A stretch of 64,000 nucleotides of DNA from Beggiatoa leptomitoformis (GCF_001305575.3 NZ_CP012373.2:310001-374000); one strand, 5' to 3'. Positions 35,072 to 48,750 are shown, counted from the stretch's first letter. Numbers and translations: made by a program. Notes: generated by a model from the sequence alone, not told the origin.

Positions 35072-38000
35072 TTAACTCATCCCCTGATAATCTGATTTAT
35101 TATCAAATAGTTCTTGTGCATCTGCTTTGTCCACTAATAAGTTTTTTACATACAACTCATGTTGTGGATAAGACATCCGAATGTCAGCGGCTTTTAACGC
35201 ATCCCAAATGTGTAAAGTCAACCGATTACGACTTTGTAACACACTATTTGTTCTAACATTAATGTGATAATCCACGCGAAAAACCATCCACGAATCACCA
35301 AACTCCCATAAATTAACTTGGGATACAGGGGGCGCGGTGACAATATCAGGGCTGTCTTGTAAAACCTTGGTTAATATTTTGATGACGTGATAGGGGTCGC
35401 TGTCATAACTAATACGTAAGCGCAGGGTAAAACGTACAATATCATCGGAATGCGTCCAGTTTGTAAATGAATTAGTAATAATATCCGCATTAGGCACAAT
35501 CACTTCCTGATTATCCCATTTTCTCACCACCAGTGAACGAATACCGATATTAGCAACTTCCCCCTCATATTTATCGCCAATATTAACCAAATCACCTGTT
35601 TTTAATGGCCGTTCAACCAACAAAATAATGCCACTGATAAAGTTATTAAAAATCGTTTGTAACCCAAAACCTAATCCAACCCCTAATGCACCTGCAAAAA
35701 TGGTTAATGTGGTTAAATCAATGCCAATAATCTGAAAAACAATTAATAATCCAACTAAAATAACCATATATTGTGTGAAGACCGATAAACTATGTCTAAC
35801 ACCCAAATCATTAACATTGATATAAATCCAGCGATATGTAATACGTCTAGCCCAGCCACCAAACCAAAATACAAACCAAAGAGTTATCAGGGAAACCGTG
35901 ATAATACTAACGGTAATTTTTGTTTCACCAATCTTAAACAAAGGGTATGTTAAAAAGGTTTCTAAACTATTGCGCACGGCAAAATCGTTATACCACCCAT
36001 TCGCCCAAAATAACACTAATAACACAATGAAAAATAAAAGGATAAAAGTTATTTTCTGCACTAATGGAATAATATCTTGCGTCCATAACAAGCCAAATTC
36101 ACTATGCTTTAACGCCATATTTTTTAAAATATTAGTCAGGTCAATTAATAAACCGCGTATCGTCAACCATCCGATTAATACCAATAAGGACACGGTTAAA
36201 TGTTCAGCAACGTACCAGCCTAAATTTAAATATCCCAACAAGCCTAAAATTGACACCGCCAACACAGCTAATGGCACTAATAAACTCACAAAACGCAAGA
36301 CCAACAACCAATAGCCTTTCATCACCTTTTCTAAGGTTGTAAGCAATAGGTTGCGAATGTGCATAATGGGAATTAATGTCCACGATAAGAACAGCATAAA
36401 ACAAGTATCTAACAAATCACGAGTGACTGTTGCAATAGGTAAAATATGTCCTAATCCCGTTATCATTGAAAAAACAGCAATCAGGATAATAAATAAACGT
36501 AATTGACGATAACTACGTGAACGATTCGGCGTTTTGGTGAGTATTTTGCTAGAAAAAAGCAGCCATAGCAGATTAATAGGAAATTTGATGCCTAACCATA
36601 AAAAAACAAAACTTAGGCTCACTAAGATAGTATTTTTAGTCGGTTGTGTAAGCCATAATAACAAACAAAATACCCCAATGACTGCAATGCCTATGGCATT
36701 TAAATGCAGTAAACGTAAGCCTGTAAGAAATAAACTCGCCGCAAAAGAACGGTTATTAACTTCATTTAATTGTGCAAATAAACGAAAGAGGGCTTGTCGA
36801 ATCCAAATAAATAAAACGAGCCAAATAATCACCCCAACACTCAGCAATCCCCAACGATGCAAGGGCGTTTGTTCAAAAGTTCTATGAAATCCCTGTAAAG
36901 TTAGTTGATACTCTTGTAACAACAAATTAGGTACATGACTAATATCTGTTCCTAAACGTTGCCATTCTTCTTGTGAATCAGGTAAATTCCGTTGTCTTAA
37001 CAATAAACGTGTCACGCTATCTTGATAACTTGTTGTCAACTTTGTGACTAAATTATCAGTCGCTTGCAACAGGATTGAGACTTCAATGCTTTGTTGTTGT
37101 AATTTTTCATTTAACGTGTTGATAATTTTTTCTGCTTCTTGATTATCTCTTAAAATTTCACCGCTTAGTGTCTCGTTACGTTTGCGTATTAATTCTAATT
37201 GCTGTTGTAATAAATTCCCCCGATTTTCTAAAAAATGTTGTACGGTTTTTAATTCATCTATAATCTTTCCCGTGTCTAACAACATATTTTCTAAATTTTT
37301 TTCTACAACTTCAGGTTCATGCTCTGTTAAACGTTGTGCTAGATATTGTGTAAATTCAATTAAGTTTTTTTGCAATAAATGTAGCCGAAAGTTATGGGCT
37401 ACATATTGCGTCATTTCATCCGCTTCTTGAATTTTGGCTTCTAAAGCAAAATACTGTTTAAACGAGTCTAATTCCTGTTTTTTAGTCAATTGTTGGCGCA
37501 GCGTAACAGCCAATGCTTGATAACGTTGTTTATCTTGTTGTAGTTGGGTTTCTAAACTGGCTTTTTGTCGTTCTTGATAGGCTTTGTCGAGTGCATTGTG
37601 CCATTCTGTGAGCAGGTTTAAGCGTTCTTGCGCAATATTCAGGCGTTCTTGCATCACTTGCAAAAAGGCTTCTTCAACGGTTGTTGTTGCTTGTAGTGAA
37701 GTTAGTTGATTTTTTAAAGCGGTGATTTTTTGCTGTTGTTGTGCAATTTCTTCAGGTGCAGTTAGCGGTGTTTTTTGCAATTCTGCCAATTGCATTGTTA
37801 CTTCATGGCTGGCGTTTTTTTGATTAGAAATAGTTGTTTCTGTGGTTTTATATTCTTGGAGTATCTTTTCTAATTCAATAGCGGCGGCATCTCTATCGAT
37901 TTCTGCATTTTCTAGCAGTGCCGATGTAATTTTTGAGGCATCTAGCTCACGGATTTTATTTTCAAGTTGTTTGGTTAAAACGGTGATAGCGTCACGACTA

Positions 38001-38197
38001 TATTGCAACGCTGTCCAATTATCTTTGATAACTTGTTTGCGTTCTTCTAACCCTGCGGCATTAAGAACAGGTGGAAAATTCTGGTTTTTCTGCGTTGCCG
38101 TTTCGGGCGGGCTGGCAACGGTGGTTTGCGGTTCGGCAATACTGTATTGAATGATGAGCGTATAAAAAATAAAAAGGGTCAATAAAAACCGATACAT
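35072..38197 (-). CDS. Large mechanosensitive channel, MscK/MscM-like
   Basis: 1041 residues. Signal peptide (LLTLFIFYTLIIQYSIAEP), a long periplasmic coiled-coil domain rich in Gln/Glu/Leu (about 45-430), around eight membrane helices (about 450-780), then the MscS pore and beta domain: LTIFAGALGVGLGFGLQTIFNNFISGIILLVERP is the pore-lining helix with its Gly/Ala pattern, followed by GDLVNIGDKYEGEVANIGIRS. Opens under membrane tension to release solutes after osmotic downshock. Length is close to E. coli MscK (1120) and MscM (1107). Monocistronic: 128 bases from parE upstream. Confidence 0.92.
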   Translation of the reverse strand: MYRFLLTLFIFYTLIIQYSIAEPQTTVASPPETATQKNQNFPPVLNAAGLEERKQVIKDNWTALQYSRDAITVLTKQLENKIRELDASKITSALLENAEIDRDAAAIELEKILQEYKTTETTISNQKNASHEVTMQLAELQKTPLTAPEEIAQQQQKITALKNQLTSLQATTTVEEAFLQVMQERLNIAQERLNLLTEWHNALDKAYQERQKASLETQLQQDKQRYQALAVTLRQQLTKKQELDSFKQYFALEAKIQEADEMTQYVAHNFRLHLLQKNLIEFTQYLAQRLTEHEPEVVEKNLENMLLDTGKIIDELKTVQHFLENRGNLLQQQLELIRKRNETLSGEILRDNQEAEKIINTLNEKLQQQSIEVSILLQATDNLVTKLTTSYQDSVTRLLLRQRNLPDSQEEWQRLGTDISHVPNLLLQEYQLTLQGFHRTFEQTPLHRWGLLSVGVIIWLVLFIWIRQALFRLFAQLNEVNNRSFAASLFLTGLRLLHLNAIGIAVIGVFCLLLWLTQPTKNTILVSLSFVFLWLGIKFPINLLWLLFSSKILTKTPNRSRSYRQLRLFIILIAVFSMITGLGHILPIATVTRDLLDTCFMLFLSWTLIPIMHIRNLLLTTLEKVMKGYWLLVLRFVSLLVPLAVLAVSILGLLGYLNLGWYVAEHLTVSLLVLIGWLTIRGLLIDLTNILKNMALKHSEFGLLWTQDIIPLVQKITFILLFFIVLLVLFWANGWYNDFAVRNSLETFLTYPLFKIGETKITVSIITVSLITLWFVFWFGGWARRITYRWIYINVNDLGVRHSLSVFTQYMVILVGLLIVFQIIGIDLTTLTIFAGALGVGLGFGLQTIFNNFISGIILLVERPLKTGDLVNIGDKYEGEVANIGIRSLVVRKWDNQEVIVPNADIITNSFTNWTHSDDIVRFTLRLRISYDSDPYHVIKILTKVLQDSPDIVTAPPVSQVNLWEFGDSWMVFRVDYHINVRTNSVLQSRNRLTLHIWDALKAADIRMSYPQHELYVKNLLVDKADAQELFDNKSDYQGMS

Positions 38198-38325
38198 TGA
38201 AAAATACTCCTAAAATAGAGCATGTTATAAATACGGAGCAAAATATAGTTAGGTTAAATTTCTTGTTTTCTCTCCCTCTTTGTTAAAAGGGAGGATTATA
38301 ATGAGTTGAGTTTTTAAGTTATTTC

Positions 38326-40563
<2,238 letters not shown>

Positions 40564-41778
40564 TTATCCAGCAAAGCGTTGGAAAACAAGCGTTGCATTG
40601 GTGCCGCCAAAGCCAAAGCTATTGGACATAACGGTGTTAAGTGTCGCTTCTTGATAGTTGCGAACAATTGGCACACCTGCTGCCCCTGCGTCTAATTCGG
40701 TAATATTGGCTGAGGCACTGATAAAGTTGTGTTCCATCATCAGTAAACTGTAAATCGCTTCGTTAACCCCTGCTGCCCCCAGCGCGTGTCCTGTTAGGGA
40801 TTTTGTTGAGCTAACGGGTGGAGCTTCGTTACCAAAAACGGTTTTAATCGCTTCTAGTTCTCGAATATCGCCAACGGGTGTACTGGTACCATGTGCGTTG
40901 ATGTAGTCAATGTTGCCTTGTGTGGTTGCAAGGGCTTGACGAATACAACGGACAGCACCCTCACCAGAGGGTTGTACCATGTCGTAACCATCAGAGGTTG
41001 CACCATAACCGACAACTTCACCATAAATTTTAGCACCGCGTGCAAGTGCATGATTCAGTTCTTCTAAAACGACAATACCACCACCACCAGAGGCAACAAA
41101 ACCATCGCGGTTTGCATCATACGGGCGTGAAGCCGTTTGTGGGGTGTCGTTATATTTGGAGGATAACGCGCCCATTGCATCAAACAATAGCGTTAGACTC
41201 CAGTGAACTTCTTCCCCGCCCCCTGCGAATACAATATCTTGCTTTCCAAGTTGAATAAGTTCGCAACCGTTACCGATGCAATGCGCGCTAGTTGCACAGG
41301 CAGAGCTGATGGAATAGTTGACTCCTTTAATTTTAAAAGGGGTTGCTAAGCAGGCGGATGTTGTATTTGCCATCGTCCGCGTGACCATGTAAGGGCCTAC
41401 TTTGCGTAATCCTTTACTACGGAGTAAATCCGTTGCTAATACTTGATTAGCAGGTGATGCTCCACCGGAGCCTGTAATAATTCCCGTGCGTTCATTGGAT
41501 ACGTCTGTTTCTGCTAACCCTGCATCTTCAATAGCTTCACGCATCGCTATATAATTAAAGGCAGCGGCATCTCCCATAAATCTTTTTATTTTTCTATCAA
41601 TTTGTGCATCTAAGTCTAAATTGATCGCGCCATGAACTTGGGAACGAAAGCCAAGATCGGCATATTCTTGGGAAAAACTAATGCCAGAACGTCCTTCACG
41701 CAGGGAGGTGAGTACTTCCTGTTTATTGTTGCCAATACTGCAAACAATTCCCAGCCCTGTCACCACAACACGTCTCAC
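40564..41778 (-). CDS. fabB: Beta-ketoacyl-ACP synthase I
   Basis: 404 residues. Condensing enzyme that elongates both saturated and unsaturated acyl chains. Catalytic Cys in [17 protein letters not shown]; the two His in [11 protein letters not shown] and [13 protein letters not shown]-terminal [14 protein letters not shown]. The start [17 protein letters not shown] matches the E. coli protein. ATG 41778, 18 bases after fabA; the fabA-fabB operon makes unsaturated fatty acids anaerobically in gammaproteobacteria. Confidence 0.97.
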   Translation of the reverse strand: MRRVVVTGLGIVCSIGNNKQEVLTSLREGRSGISFSQEYADLGFRSQVHGAINLDLDAQIDRKIKRFMGDAAAFNYIAMREAIEDAGLAETDVSNERTGIITGSGGASPANQVLATDLLRSKGLRKVGPYMVTRTMANTTSACLATPFKIKGVNYSISSACATSAHCIGNGCELIQLGKQDIVFAGGGEEVHWSLTLLFDAMGALSSKYNDTPQTASRPYDANRDGFVASGGGGIVVLEELNHALARGAKIYGEVVGYGATSDGYDMVQPSGEGAVRCIRQALATTQGNIDYINAHGTSTPVGDIRELEAIKTVFGNEAPPVSSTKSLTGHALGAAGVNEAIYSLLMMEHNFISASANITELDAGAAGVPIVRNYQEATLNTVMSNSFGFGGTNATLVFQRFAG

Positions 41779-41796
41779 TATGATTCTCCTTTTATT

Positions 41797-42312
41797 TTAG
41801 AAATTATCGGTAGAAGTAAACAAACCGACGCGCAAGTCTTTTGCGTTGTAAATTTCTCTACCATCAACCAACATAACAGCATCACCAATTCCCATAACGA
41901 GTTTACGCATGATGGTGCGTTTAATATCAATTCGGTAGGTGATAAGTTTATTTTTTGGGGTGACTTGTCCTGTAAACTTGACCTCGCCGGCACCTAATGC
42001 GCGACCGCGACCGGGCCCTCCGAGCCAACCCAGATAAAAGCCGATTAATTGCCACATGGCATCGAGTCCTAAACAACCCGGCATAACGGGGTCACCGATA
42101 AAATGACAGTCAAAAAACCATAAATTGGGGCGTATATCCAGTTCAGCAATGATGTGTCCTTTACCAAATAAACCGCCGTCTTCAGTAATGGTGACTATTC
42201 GATCAAACATCAGCATGGGAGGCAATGGGAGTTGTGCGTTACCCGGTCCAAACATTTCCCCTCGCGCACATTGCAATAGTTCTTCATAAATATAGCTGTT
42301 TTTTTGTTCCAT
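41797..42312 (-). CDS. fabA: 3-hydroxydecanoyl-ACP dehydratase/isomerase
   Basis: 171 residues, the standard FabA length. Dehydrates 3-hydroxydecanoyl-ACP and isomerises the trans-2 to the cis-3 bond, the branch point for unsaturated fatty acids. Active-site His in [14 protein letters not shown] and Asp in LGLDAMWQL are present. [12 protein letters not shown] is conserved. First gene of the fabAB operon. Confidence 0.97.
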   Translation of the reverse strand: MEQKNSYIYEELLQCARGEMFGPGNAQLPLPPMLMFDRIVTITEDGGLFGKGHIIAELDIRPNLWFFDCHFIGDPVMPGCLGLDAMWQLIGFYLGWLGGPGRGRALGAGEVKFTGQVTPKNKLITYRIDIKRTIMRKLVMGIGDAVMLVDGREIYNAKDLRVGLFTSTDNF

Positions 42313-42674
42313 GAGATTTCCTATCAGTCACCAAATTTTCGATGATTCCACTGGAATATCGGGTAATTAAAACGTGCTAATTTAGCATTAATTCGCTTAG
42401 ATAGCAGAGATTATTGCTAAAAGGTTGTGTATTTTAGGGGAAACTCAGGCTAAAATCGCGTTTTTTCTACTTTCATGAGTAGATTTTCTTTTTAAGCGTT
42501 TATCAGCGATAGTGCCACATATTATTTTTGTCTGAATCAGTATTTTTGTTTTTATTATAATTTTTAATTCTATAGGAAAATAATACGGTTTAATTCCGTC
42601 AATTTTGGTAATCCTGAATATTTTAATTTCGACAGACTTTAATTTTTAATTATTGATAACTTAATGGGAAAGAC
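42313..42674. promoter_or_regulatory. Divergent control region fabA / rnhB
   Basis: 362 bases, strongly AT-rich, between divergent starts. Promoters for both operons must be here, but I see no FabR- or FadR-like operator that I would defend, and no small gene. Confidence 0.4.
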
Positions 42675-43265
42675 ATGCAGGATAAACAAGTAGTGAAACA
42701 GTTGATTGCAGGGGTTGATGAGGTGGGGCGCGGGCCTTTAGCGGGAGCGGTGGTTGCGGCGGTGGTGATTTTGAATCCTGATAAACCCATCCTTGGGTTA
42801 GCCGATTCTAAAACATTAAGTGAAAAACGACGAGAGCAGTTAGCCGAGCTTATTCGGGAACAAGCACTTGCATGGGCATTGGGGCGCGCAGAAGTATCTG
42901 AAATTGACAGCATTAATATTTTACAAGCCAGTTTATTAGCGATGCAGCGGGCGGTTGAACAATTATCTATTGTTCCCGAACTAGTGTTGGTGGACGGTAA
43001 TAAATGTCCACGATTGGCTTATCCAACGCAAGCAATTGTACAGGGGGATAAAACCATTCCCGCCATTAGTGCCGCTTCTATTTTGGCAAAAGTTGTGCGC
43101 GATAATGAAATGGTGGAGTGGGATAAAATTTATCCTGATTATGGTTTTGCCCAACATAAAGGTTATCCAACAAAAGCACATATCAGTGCTTTACAACACT
43201 ATGGTGTAACTCCTATTCATCGTCGGTCTTTTGCGCCCGTCAAGGCTTGTTTAGAAAAAGCATAA
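42675..43265 (+). CDS. rnhB: Ribonuclease HII
   Basis: 196 residues. Removes RNA from RNA-DNA hybrids and single ribonucleotides from DNA. Signature [21 protein letters not shown] with the paired acidic residues, [19 protein letters not shown] and the final Asp in [18 protein letters not shown]. Length is typical. Convergent with the PocR gene 18 bases downstream. Confidence 0.96.
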   Translation: MQDKQVVKQLIAGVDEVGRGPLAGAVVAAVVILNPDKPILGLADSKTLSEKRREQLAELIREQALAWALGRAEVSEIDSINILQASLLAMQRAVEQLSIVPELVLVDGNKCPRLAYPTQAIVQGDKTIPAISAASILAKVVRDNEMVEWDKIYPDYGFAQHKGYPTKAHISALQHYGVTPIHRRSFAPVKACLEKA

Positions 43266-43283
43266 GTATCAAATAAGTTGTAC

Positions 43284-43973
43284 TTAAGCGATTTGGCGAT
43301 TTACATTGCCCTGTTCGTAAAACATAACCATCTGTTCCCAAACGTCATATAAGCCAGACAAACTGGGTTGTTGTTCTATCAAAGCCGTCAGAGCTTGATG
43401 ATTTTCGCGTAAACTGCGTTCTCCATCGCCTGACATAAAGGCAGACAGTTGTTTGGAGAAGACAAACAATATATTGCTTAAGCAGGTGAATTTGTTCTGA
43501 CTCATGACGGTCGCAAAAGAAATGGCATAGCTAAATTCCTCAGTGTTTGCACCAATTGTGTGTGCATACAACATCATTTTATCGAGTTTTTGTACTTGTG
43601 CTTCGTTAAATACTTGTCCAATTAACCAACTCGCAACATGGTTGTTATTCATGTAAATACTTGCACCAGAATCCCACAACCCACCGCTTAAACAGGGTTG
43701 AATAATGGGGGATTTATTATCCGATTTACCAATCATCGCATCAGATTTCATGCAATTTGCATTGCCTTTTTCGGTGCTACGGATTAGTTGGCAGAGTTTA
43801 GAGAAATTACTGGGTTTGGTAATTGGTAAGCCATCAGGATAGATAATAAGAGAAGCAACCCCTGTTTTGCTCGTAAATTGGTCTTGTAATATCTGCAATT
43901 TATCCGTACTGAACACTCTTAAAAACGGGCTACTGGTTAGCGCGGATAATTTAACGGCATGAATGTTATTCAT
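43284..43973 (-). CDS. Stand-alone PocR-domain sensory protein
   Basis: 229 residues, almost entirely a PocR ligand-binding domain: LQDQFTSKTGVASLIIYPDG, SNFSKLCQLIRSTEKGNANC, PCLSGGLWDSGASIYMNN and SWLIGQVFNEAQV. The Cys residues seen in the family (here in LCQLI, ANCMKSD and QPCLSG) are present. PocR domains bind small organic ligands in regulators and kinases, but no output domain is fused here. It might hand the signal to a partner protein. Monocistronic. Confidence 0.85.
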   Translation of the reverse strand: MNNIHAVKLSALTSSPFLRVFSTDKLQILQDQFTSKTGVASLIIYPDGLPITKPSNFSKLCQLIRSTEKGNANCMKSDAMIGKSDNKSPIIQPCLSGGLWDSGASIYMNNNHVASWLIGQVFNEAQVQKLDKMMLYAHTIGANTEEFSYAISFATVMSQNKFTCLSNILFVFSKQLSAFMSGDGERSLRENHQALTALIEQQPSLSGLYDVWEQMVMFYEQGNVNRQIA

Positions 43974-44203
43974 TGATTTTTTCCTCGGTGGTGTTATTTC
44001 CCTTGCAAAAGCAAGGACAGGCTTAGGTATTGTTTGAGCAAGCCCTGAGTGGTTTTTAACAGGTTACAGCTAACAAACAATACATGATATAAATTAAGTT
44101 TAATTGAAAAAAATAAGGTTGTGCTATGAAGTCAGACAAGTCTTAAACGGATAATACCGCCTGTTTTTACCAGTGGTTTGGCTAAAAAAATTAAGCGGAT
44201 ATT

Positions 44204-47113
44204 TTAAAGCCAATTTCCCATCATTATAAAAGGTGCCCAATAGTAAGGATGTTCATAATAGGCAGGATAACCCTCTGTTTGCCCTGCTTTACGGGCATTA
44301 ATAAAGGCTTGTTGTGTTGCTTGCAAAGCAGCCCCTTTGGTTATTCCTTTTTGTTCTGCGTGTGTTTTATATAAATGTTGCATAAATGCACCTGTACTTT
44401 CATCGTCCACAGGCCATAATGTTGCGATAACACTTTTTGCACCTTGTCGTTGCGCAAGTGCGGCAAACCCTTCTACTTCACGCCCGTTGCTAAAATCACC
44501 CACTGCTGTTTCACAGGCTGAAAGTGTCAGTAAATCTATATTATCAAAGTGATAGCCATCACGAATAGCGGCTAATGTTAATTCACTTCCATCACCGATA
44601 AGTAAAAAAGAATCTTGGTCTGTGCCTGTTTTAAAAACAAAATGGCTGGCAATGTGTAGGACTGAATAAGTCGTTTGTTGTAATACTTCATGTAGGGTTT
44701 TAGCATTAAACGCTTCGTTTAAACGGATAATTCCCGGAATAATGCCCTCTTTTTTACCCACTTGTTTAACAATGGTTTCTAACTCTTTGCGGACAGCAGG
44801 TAACGGGTTAAAGTTGCGTATGCCTTTAGTCAGTCCTAAACCTGCTAGTGTCCAATTATCATGTGGTTGAATGTTAATTTTATCGCGTCCAACTTCAATG
44901 AGTAGTGCAACGGCATAATTTTCAGCGAGATAATGTTGTCCATCATATAGCGCAGCAAAAGGGATATACCGTAAGCGTCCATCTAAAGAAAGCATGAGGG
45001 TTTTTGCTCCAACCCTTTGTAAATCTTCTGCAATAGGGGCAATGAGGATTTTATATAACGCGCTTGCTAGGGCTAAGGGTGGACGACGTATATCTTGTAA
45101 CGCATTACGAAAACTTAAAATCTTATCGTTTAGTTCAGTTGCATTAATGACAGTATCCCGACAAAATTGTTGGTCGGCAGTAGTTAAAATCATGCGGAGT
45201 TTATCACTGGTTATTAAATAGTGAATTAATACCGCATCATTACTGAGTTCACGTAAGGTTTTTTGGAGCGCGACTAACGTTGTTAAGTCTTTTTGATTTT
45301 GGGGAAAGTCGGATTGTGTCGTGCAAATATTGCTGGCTTCCGCGCTTTGTCCTGCTTGTTGGCGACGTTGTTCTTGTTCCGCAAAACTTTGTTTAATATC
45401 ATTTAAATACTGGTTTAGTTGTTTAAATGTTGCATCTGATTCGCGTTGCAAGTCTTGTAGCTGTTGTTGCTCTTCTGGCGTAAGGATGATTTTTTGGCGT
45501 AAGGTACGAATTGCCTCTGCAATACTGCTAATTTGGCGATTTAATTCCGTGCCTTTCGTAATCCAAGGTTGTTCTGTTGTGTTGTAATTTGCTTGTAATG
45601 TGCGAACATCGGTTGTGCCACTGTCACGGCGGATAAAATCAAAATATTCTTCTTCTTTCAACATCATTAAAACTTGTTGTGCTTCTGATAATCGTCCTTG
45701 GTCAGTTAATAGCCCCGCTAAATGACGATAAACATCTTCTTTGTCCAGCAGAAAGCTACGTTGCAATTCTTTATCCATTTTGGCGACATTGACACGCAAT
45801 TCTTGCAAGGTATTAACCGCCTGTTTACCAATAAAAATCGCTGTATCATATTGTTTTTGTGCGGCATATAGACGGCTTAAGATGTCTAAAACTTTCCACA
45901 ACAACAAGGGTTGTTCGCTGCTTAATGCAATGCCTAATGCGCGTTGTAATTGATTTTCCGCAGTAAAGAAATCATTTTGTGCAATATTTGCCTTGGCTTG
46001 GTTGGTGAGTGTTGTCGCAACGGTTGCATGGTCTTTACCATAGATTTTTTCCCAAATAATTAAGGCTTTGGCGTAAAATAATTGCGCTTTGGCATAATCG
46101 CCCTCCGTCGCGTATAACAGACCTAAATTGTTAAAATTACGTGCAATATCAGGGTGGTCAGCTTTATACACTTTTTCAGTGATGGCTAACGAGCGTTGTA
46201 ACAGTTTTTCTGCCTGAACGTAATCTTTTAAGTTATAGGCTAACCAGCCTAAATTATTTAGCCCTGCAGCCACAATGGGATGTTCTTTACCGGGGGTTTT
46301 TTCCCAAATGGCTAGGGCTTTTTCATACAAAGGCTTTGCCCGTTGATAATCGCCAATAGTGCGATATAGCTGTCCTAAATTATTGTAACGAATGCCCAAA
46401 TTCATGGGGTCTAATTCTTTAGCTTTCACAGCTTTTTCATCAATTTGCAAGGCTTGCTGTAATAACGTTTCTGCTTGGGCGTAATCCCCTTTTTGTCGGT
46501 ATAATTCAGCAAGATTATTCAGGCGAATCGCTACGCGCGGATGTTGCGCACCTGAAACCGCTTTATCAATGCTTAACGCCCGTTGCAAGAGGGGTTCAGC
46601 CTCAGTAAAATTTCCTAAATTTCTATATAATTCAGCAAGATTATTCAAGCGTATAGCCACTTTTTGACTGTTTGCACCTGCGTCTTTTTCATCAATGGCT
46701 AATGCACGTTTATACAAAGTCTCCGCCTGAGCATAATCGCCTAATTCATAATAAACGCCCGCTAAGTTGTTTAAACTAACCGCAACCGCGCCATGTTCCG
46801 CGCCCAAGCGTTTTTCCCGAATATCCAATGATTCTTGATAGGCTTGTTGTGCCTCAGCGAAGCGTGCTTTGCTTTTATACACATCGCCCATACTTTGCAA
46901 AATAGCCGCACTATCCTCCGCCCAGTCTTGACGGCTCATTTCTAAGGCTTGCCGATACCGTGACAACGCGGTTTCTGTGTCTCCCGCGAGTTCTGCGGTG
47001 CGCCCCTCGGTATAAACTTGTTGATGTGCTTCTCGCGGTGTTGTCGCATGAATGGAAACTGCTACACAGAGAAGAGAATAAAAACAATAAGGTAAGATTT
47101 TTTTTAGCATCAT
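44204..47113 (-). CDS. Secreted TPR-CHAT protein (caspase-like peptidase)
   Basis: 969 residues. Signal peptide (ILPYCFYSLLCVAVSIHA), then about nine TPR units of the 42-residue kinesin-light-chain type (GDYAQAETLYKRALAIDEK and similar) to about residue 430, a helical linker, and a C-terminal CHAT domain (about 650-969). The caspase-type dyad is visible: His in VLHIASHFVF and Cys in LLTLSACETAVGD; AAIRDGYHFDNID and SVIATLWPVDDEST complete it. Such proteins are common in filamentous and autotrophic bacteria and are usually of unknown target. The signal peptide argues for a periplasmic place, which sets it apart from cytosolic gasdermin-type CHAT proteases. No gasdermin gene adjoins it. Confidence 0.88.
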   Translation of the reverse strand: MMLKKILPYCFYSLLCVAVSIHATTPREAHQQVYTEGRTAELAGDTETALSRYRQALEMSRQDWAEDSAAILQSMGDVYKSKARFAEAQQAYQESLDIREKRLGAEHGAVAVSLNNLAGVYYELGDYAQAETLYKRALAIDEKDAGANSQKVAIRLNNLAELYRNLGNFTEAEPLLQRALSIDKAVSGAQHPRVAIRLNNLAELYRQKGDYAQAETLLQQALQIDEKAVKAKELDPMNLGIRYNNLGQLYRTIGDYQRAKPLYEKALAIWEKTPGKEHPIVAAGLNNLGWLAYNLKDYVQAEKLLQRSLAITEKVYKADHPDIARNFNNLGLLYATEGDYAKAQLFYAKALIIWEKIYGKDHATVATTLTNQAKANIAQNDFFTAENQLQRALGIALSSEQPLLLWKVLDILSRLYAAQKQYDTAIFIGKQAVNTLQELRVNVAKMDKELQRSFLLDKEDVYRHLAGLLTDQGRLSEAQQVLMMLKEEEYFDFIRRDSGTTDVRTLQANYNTTEQPWITKGTELNRQISSIAEAIRTLRQKIILTPEEQQQLQDLQRESDATFKQLNQYLNDIKQSFAEQEQRRQQAGQSAEASNICTTQSDFPQNQKDLTTLVALQKTLRELSNDAVLIHYLITSDKLRMILTTADQQFCRDTVINATELNDKILSFRNALQDIRRPPLALASALYKILIAPIAEDLQRVGAKTLMLSLDGRLRYIPFAALYDGQHYLAENYAVALLIEVGRDKINIQPHDNWTLAGLGLTKGIRNFNPLPAVRKELETIVKQVGKKEGIIPGIIRLNEAFNAKTLHEVLQQTTYSVLHIASHFVFKTGTDQDSFLLIGDGSELTLAAIRDGYHFDNIDLLTLSACETAVGDFSNGREVEGFAALAQRQGAKSVIATLWPVDDESTGAFMQHLYKTHAEQKGITKGAALQATQQAFINARKAGQTEGYPAYYEHPYYWAPFIMMGNWL

Positions 47114-47286
47114 ATTAACCTATTTAAGTGAATAGCTATGCCAGACTAAAGACAATCTGCATCAGATATTTTTGGATTTATCTTTTGTCGTTTAGCATGA
47201 CCTTATTATTACCCTGCAAAGAGTGTTCACTAACAAAGAAAGACCACGTTTAATAAATGCCTTCTACAATCGAGGATGAAAAAAAT

Positions 47287-47961
47287 ATGCAAGATTATTA
47301 TATTGCTCCTTCAATTCTATCAGCAGATTTCGCGCGTTTGGGTGAGGAAGTACGAAATGTGTTAAGTGCTGGTGCAGACATTGTGCACTTTGATGTCATG
47401 GATAATCACTATGTTCCCAATTTAACGATAGGCCCTTTAGTGTGTGAAGCCTTACGGAAACATGGAATTACTGCACCAATTGATGTGCATTTAATGGTCA
47501 AACCAGTTGACCGCATTATTCCCGATTTTGCCAAAGCGGGCGCGACATACATCACCTTTCACCCCGAAGCCAGCGAACACATAGACCGTTCTTTACAACT
47601 GATTCGTGATTGTGGTTGTAAATCAGGTTTAGTTTTTAACCCCGCGACTCCATTAGATTATTTACGCCATGTACTGGATAAAGTTGATATGATTTTATTA
47701 ATGTCAGTTAATCCCGGCTTTGGTGGACAATCTTTTATTCCCAACACCTTAAATAAATTACGTGAAGCCAGACAGTTGATTGATAACAGTGGCTTATCTA
47801 TACGACTAGAAGTTGATGGCGGCGTGAAGGCGGATAATATTCGCCAGATTGCCGAAGCAGGCGCAGATACCTTTGTTGCAGGTTCGGCGATTTTTAACAC
47901 CCCTGACTATCCAGCAACCCTCGCAAAATTCCGTGCAGAATTAGCACAGGTGAAAAGATGA
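47287..47961 (+). CDS. rpe: Ribulose-phosphate 3-epimerase
   Basis: 224 residues from ATG 47287, which has GAGG upstream and starts at the family position before [19 protein letters not shown]; the earlier ATG 47257 has no ribosome site. Interconverts ribulose and xylulose 5-phosphate in the pentose phosphate and Calvin cycles. Metal and active-site residues: [32 protein letters not shown] and [11 protein letters not shown]. gph overlaps its stop by four bases (ATGA). Confidence 0.96.
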   Translation: MQDYYIAPSILSADFARLGEEVRNVLSAGADIVHFDVMDNHYVPNLTIGPLVCEALRKHGITAPIDVHLMVKPVDRIIPDFAKAGATYITFHPEASEHIDRSLQLIRDCGCKSGLVFNPATPLDYLRHVLDKVDMILLMSVNPGFGGQSFIPNTLNKLREARQLIDNSGLSIRLEVDGGVKADNIRQIAEAGADTFVAGSAIFNTPDYPATLAKFRAELAQVKR

Positions 47962-48629
47962 TGCAAAGACCCGCATTAGTTTTATGTGATTTAGATGGTA
48001 CGTTGGTCGACAGCATGGCGGATTTAGCCAACGCGGTTGATGCAATGATGGCGGAATTGGAATTACCGCTGTGTGGTGAGGAAAAAGTTCGTCATTGGGT
48101 GGGAAATGGTGCAGAACGCTTGGTAAAACGCGCATTGACAAATGATTTTCATGCTGAACCCGATGCCGATTTATTTGCCAAAGCGTTTCCTTTATTCGTA
48201 ACAGCTTATGCACAAAATAATGGTGAACATAGCAAATTATATGATGGTGTTATGGAAGGTTTACTATGGTTACAGCAACAAGGTTTTCATTTAGGCTGTA
48301 TCACGAATAAACCCGAGCAATTTACCTTGCCCCTGTTGGAAAAGCTAGATATTAAACGTTTTTTTCCATTAGTTGTCAGTGGTGATACCTTGCCCGCAAA
48401 AAAACCCGACCCACTCCCCTTATTACATGCCGCGCAGTTTTTTGGCGTGTTGCCTGCTGATAGCTTATTTATTGGTGATTCAATCAATGATGTTTTAGCC
48501 GCGCGTGCTGCGGGTTTTAGCGTGATTTGTGTTAGTTACGGTTACAATCACGGGCAAGACATCCGCACAGCCAATCCTGATAGTGTGTTGGATTCCTTGG
48601 TAGAATTAACAACATTATCATTTAATTAA
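47958..48629 (+). CDS. gph: Phosphoglycolate phosphatase
   Basis: 223 residues. HAD hydrolase that removes phosphate from 2-phosphoglycolate, made by Rubisco oxygenation or DNA repair. Motif [17 protein letters not shown], motif II CITNKP, motif III Lys in [10 protein letters not shown], motif [18 protein letters not shown]. The overlap with rpe is the usual gammaproteobacterial order. After the stop, a GTAGGTGC...GTGCCTAC hairpin (about 48642-48669) may end transcription, though it lacks a T-run. Confidence 0.94.
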   Translation: MMQRPALVLCDLDGTLVDSMADLANAVDAMMAELELPLCGEEKVRHWVGNGAERLVKRALTNDFHAEPDADLFAKAFPLFVTAYAQNNGEHSKLYDGVMEGLLWLQQQGFHLGCITNKPEQFTLPLLEKLDIKRFFPLVVSGDTLPAKKPDPLPLLHAAQFFGVLPADSLFIGDSINDVLAARAAGFSVICVSYGYNHGQDIRTANPDSVLDSLVELTTLSFN

Positions 48630-48750
48630 ATACAGTATTTTTGTAGGTGCAAATTGATTTGTGCCTACATAGTTATGTTAGTAGTTTGATGACATTGATA
48701 TTTAGGTGTATTAGAATATTTCGTTAAAATTTAACGGCTTCTAAAAAATC

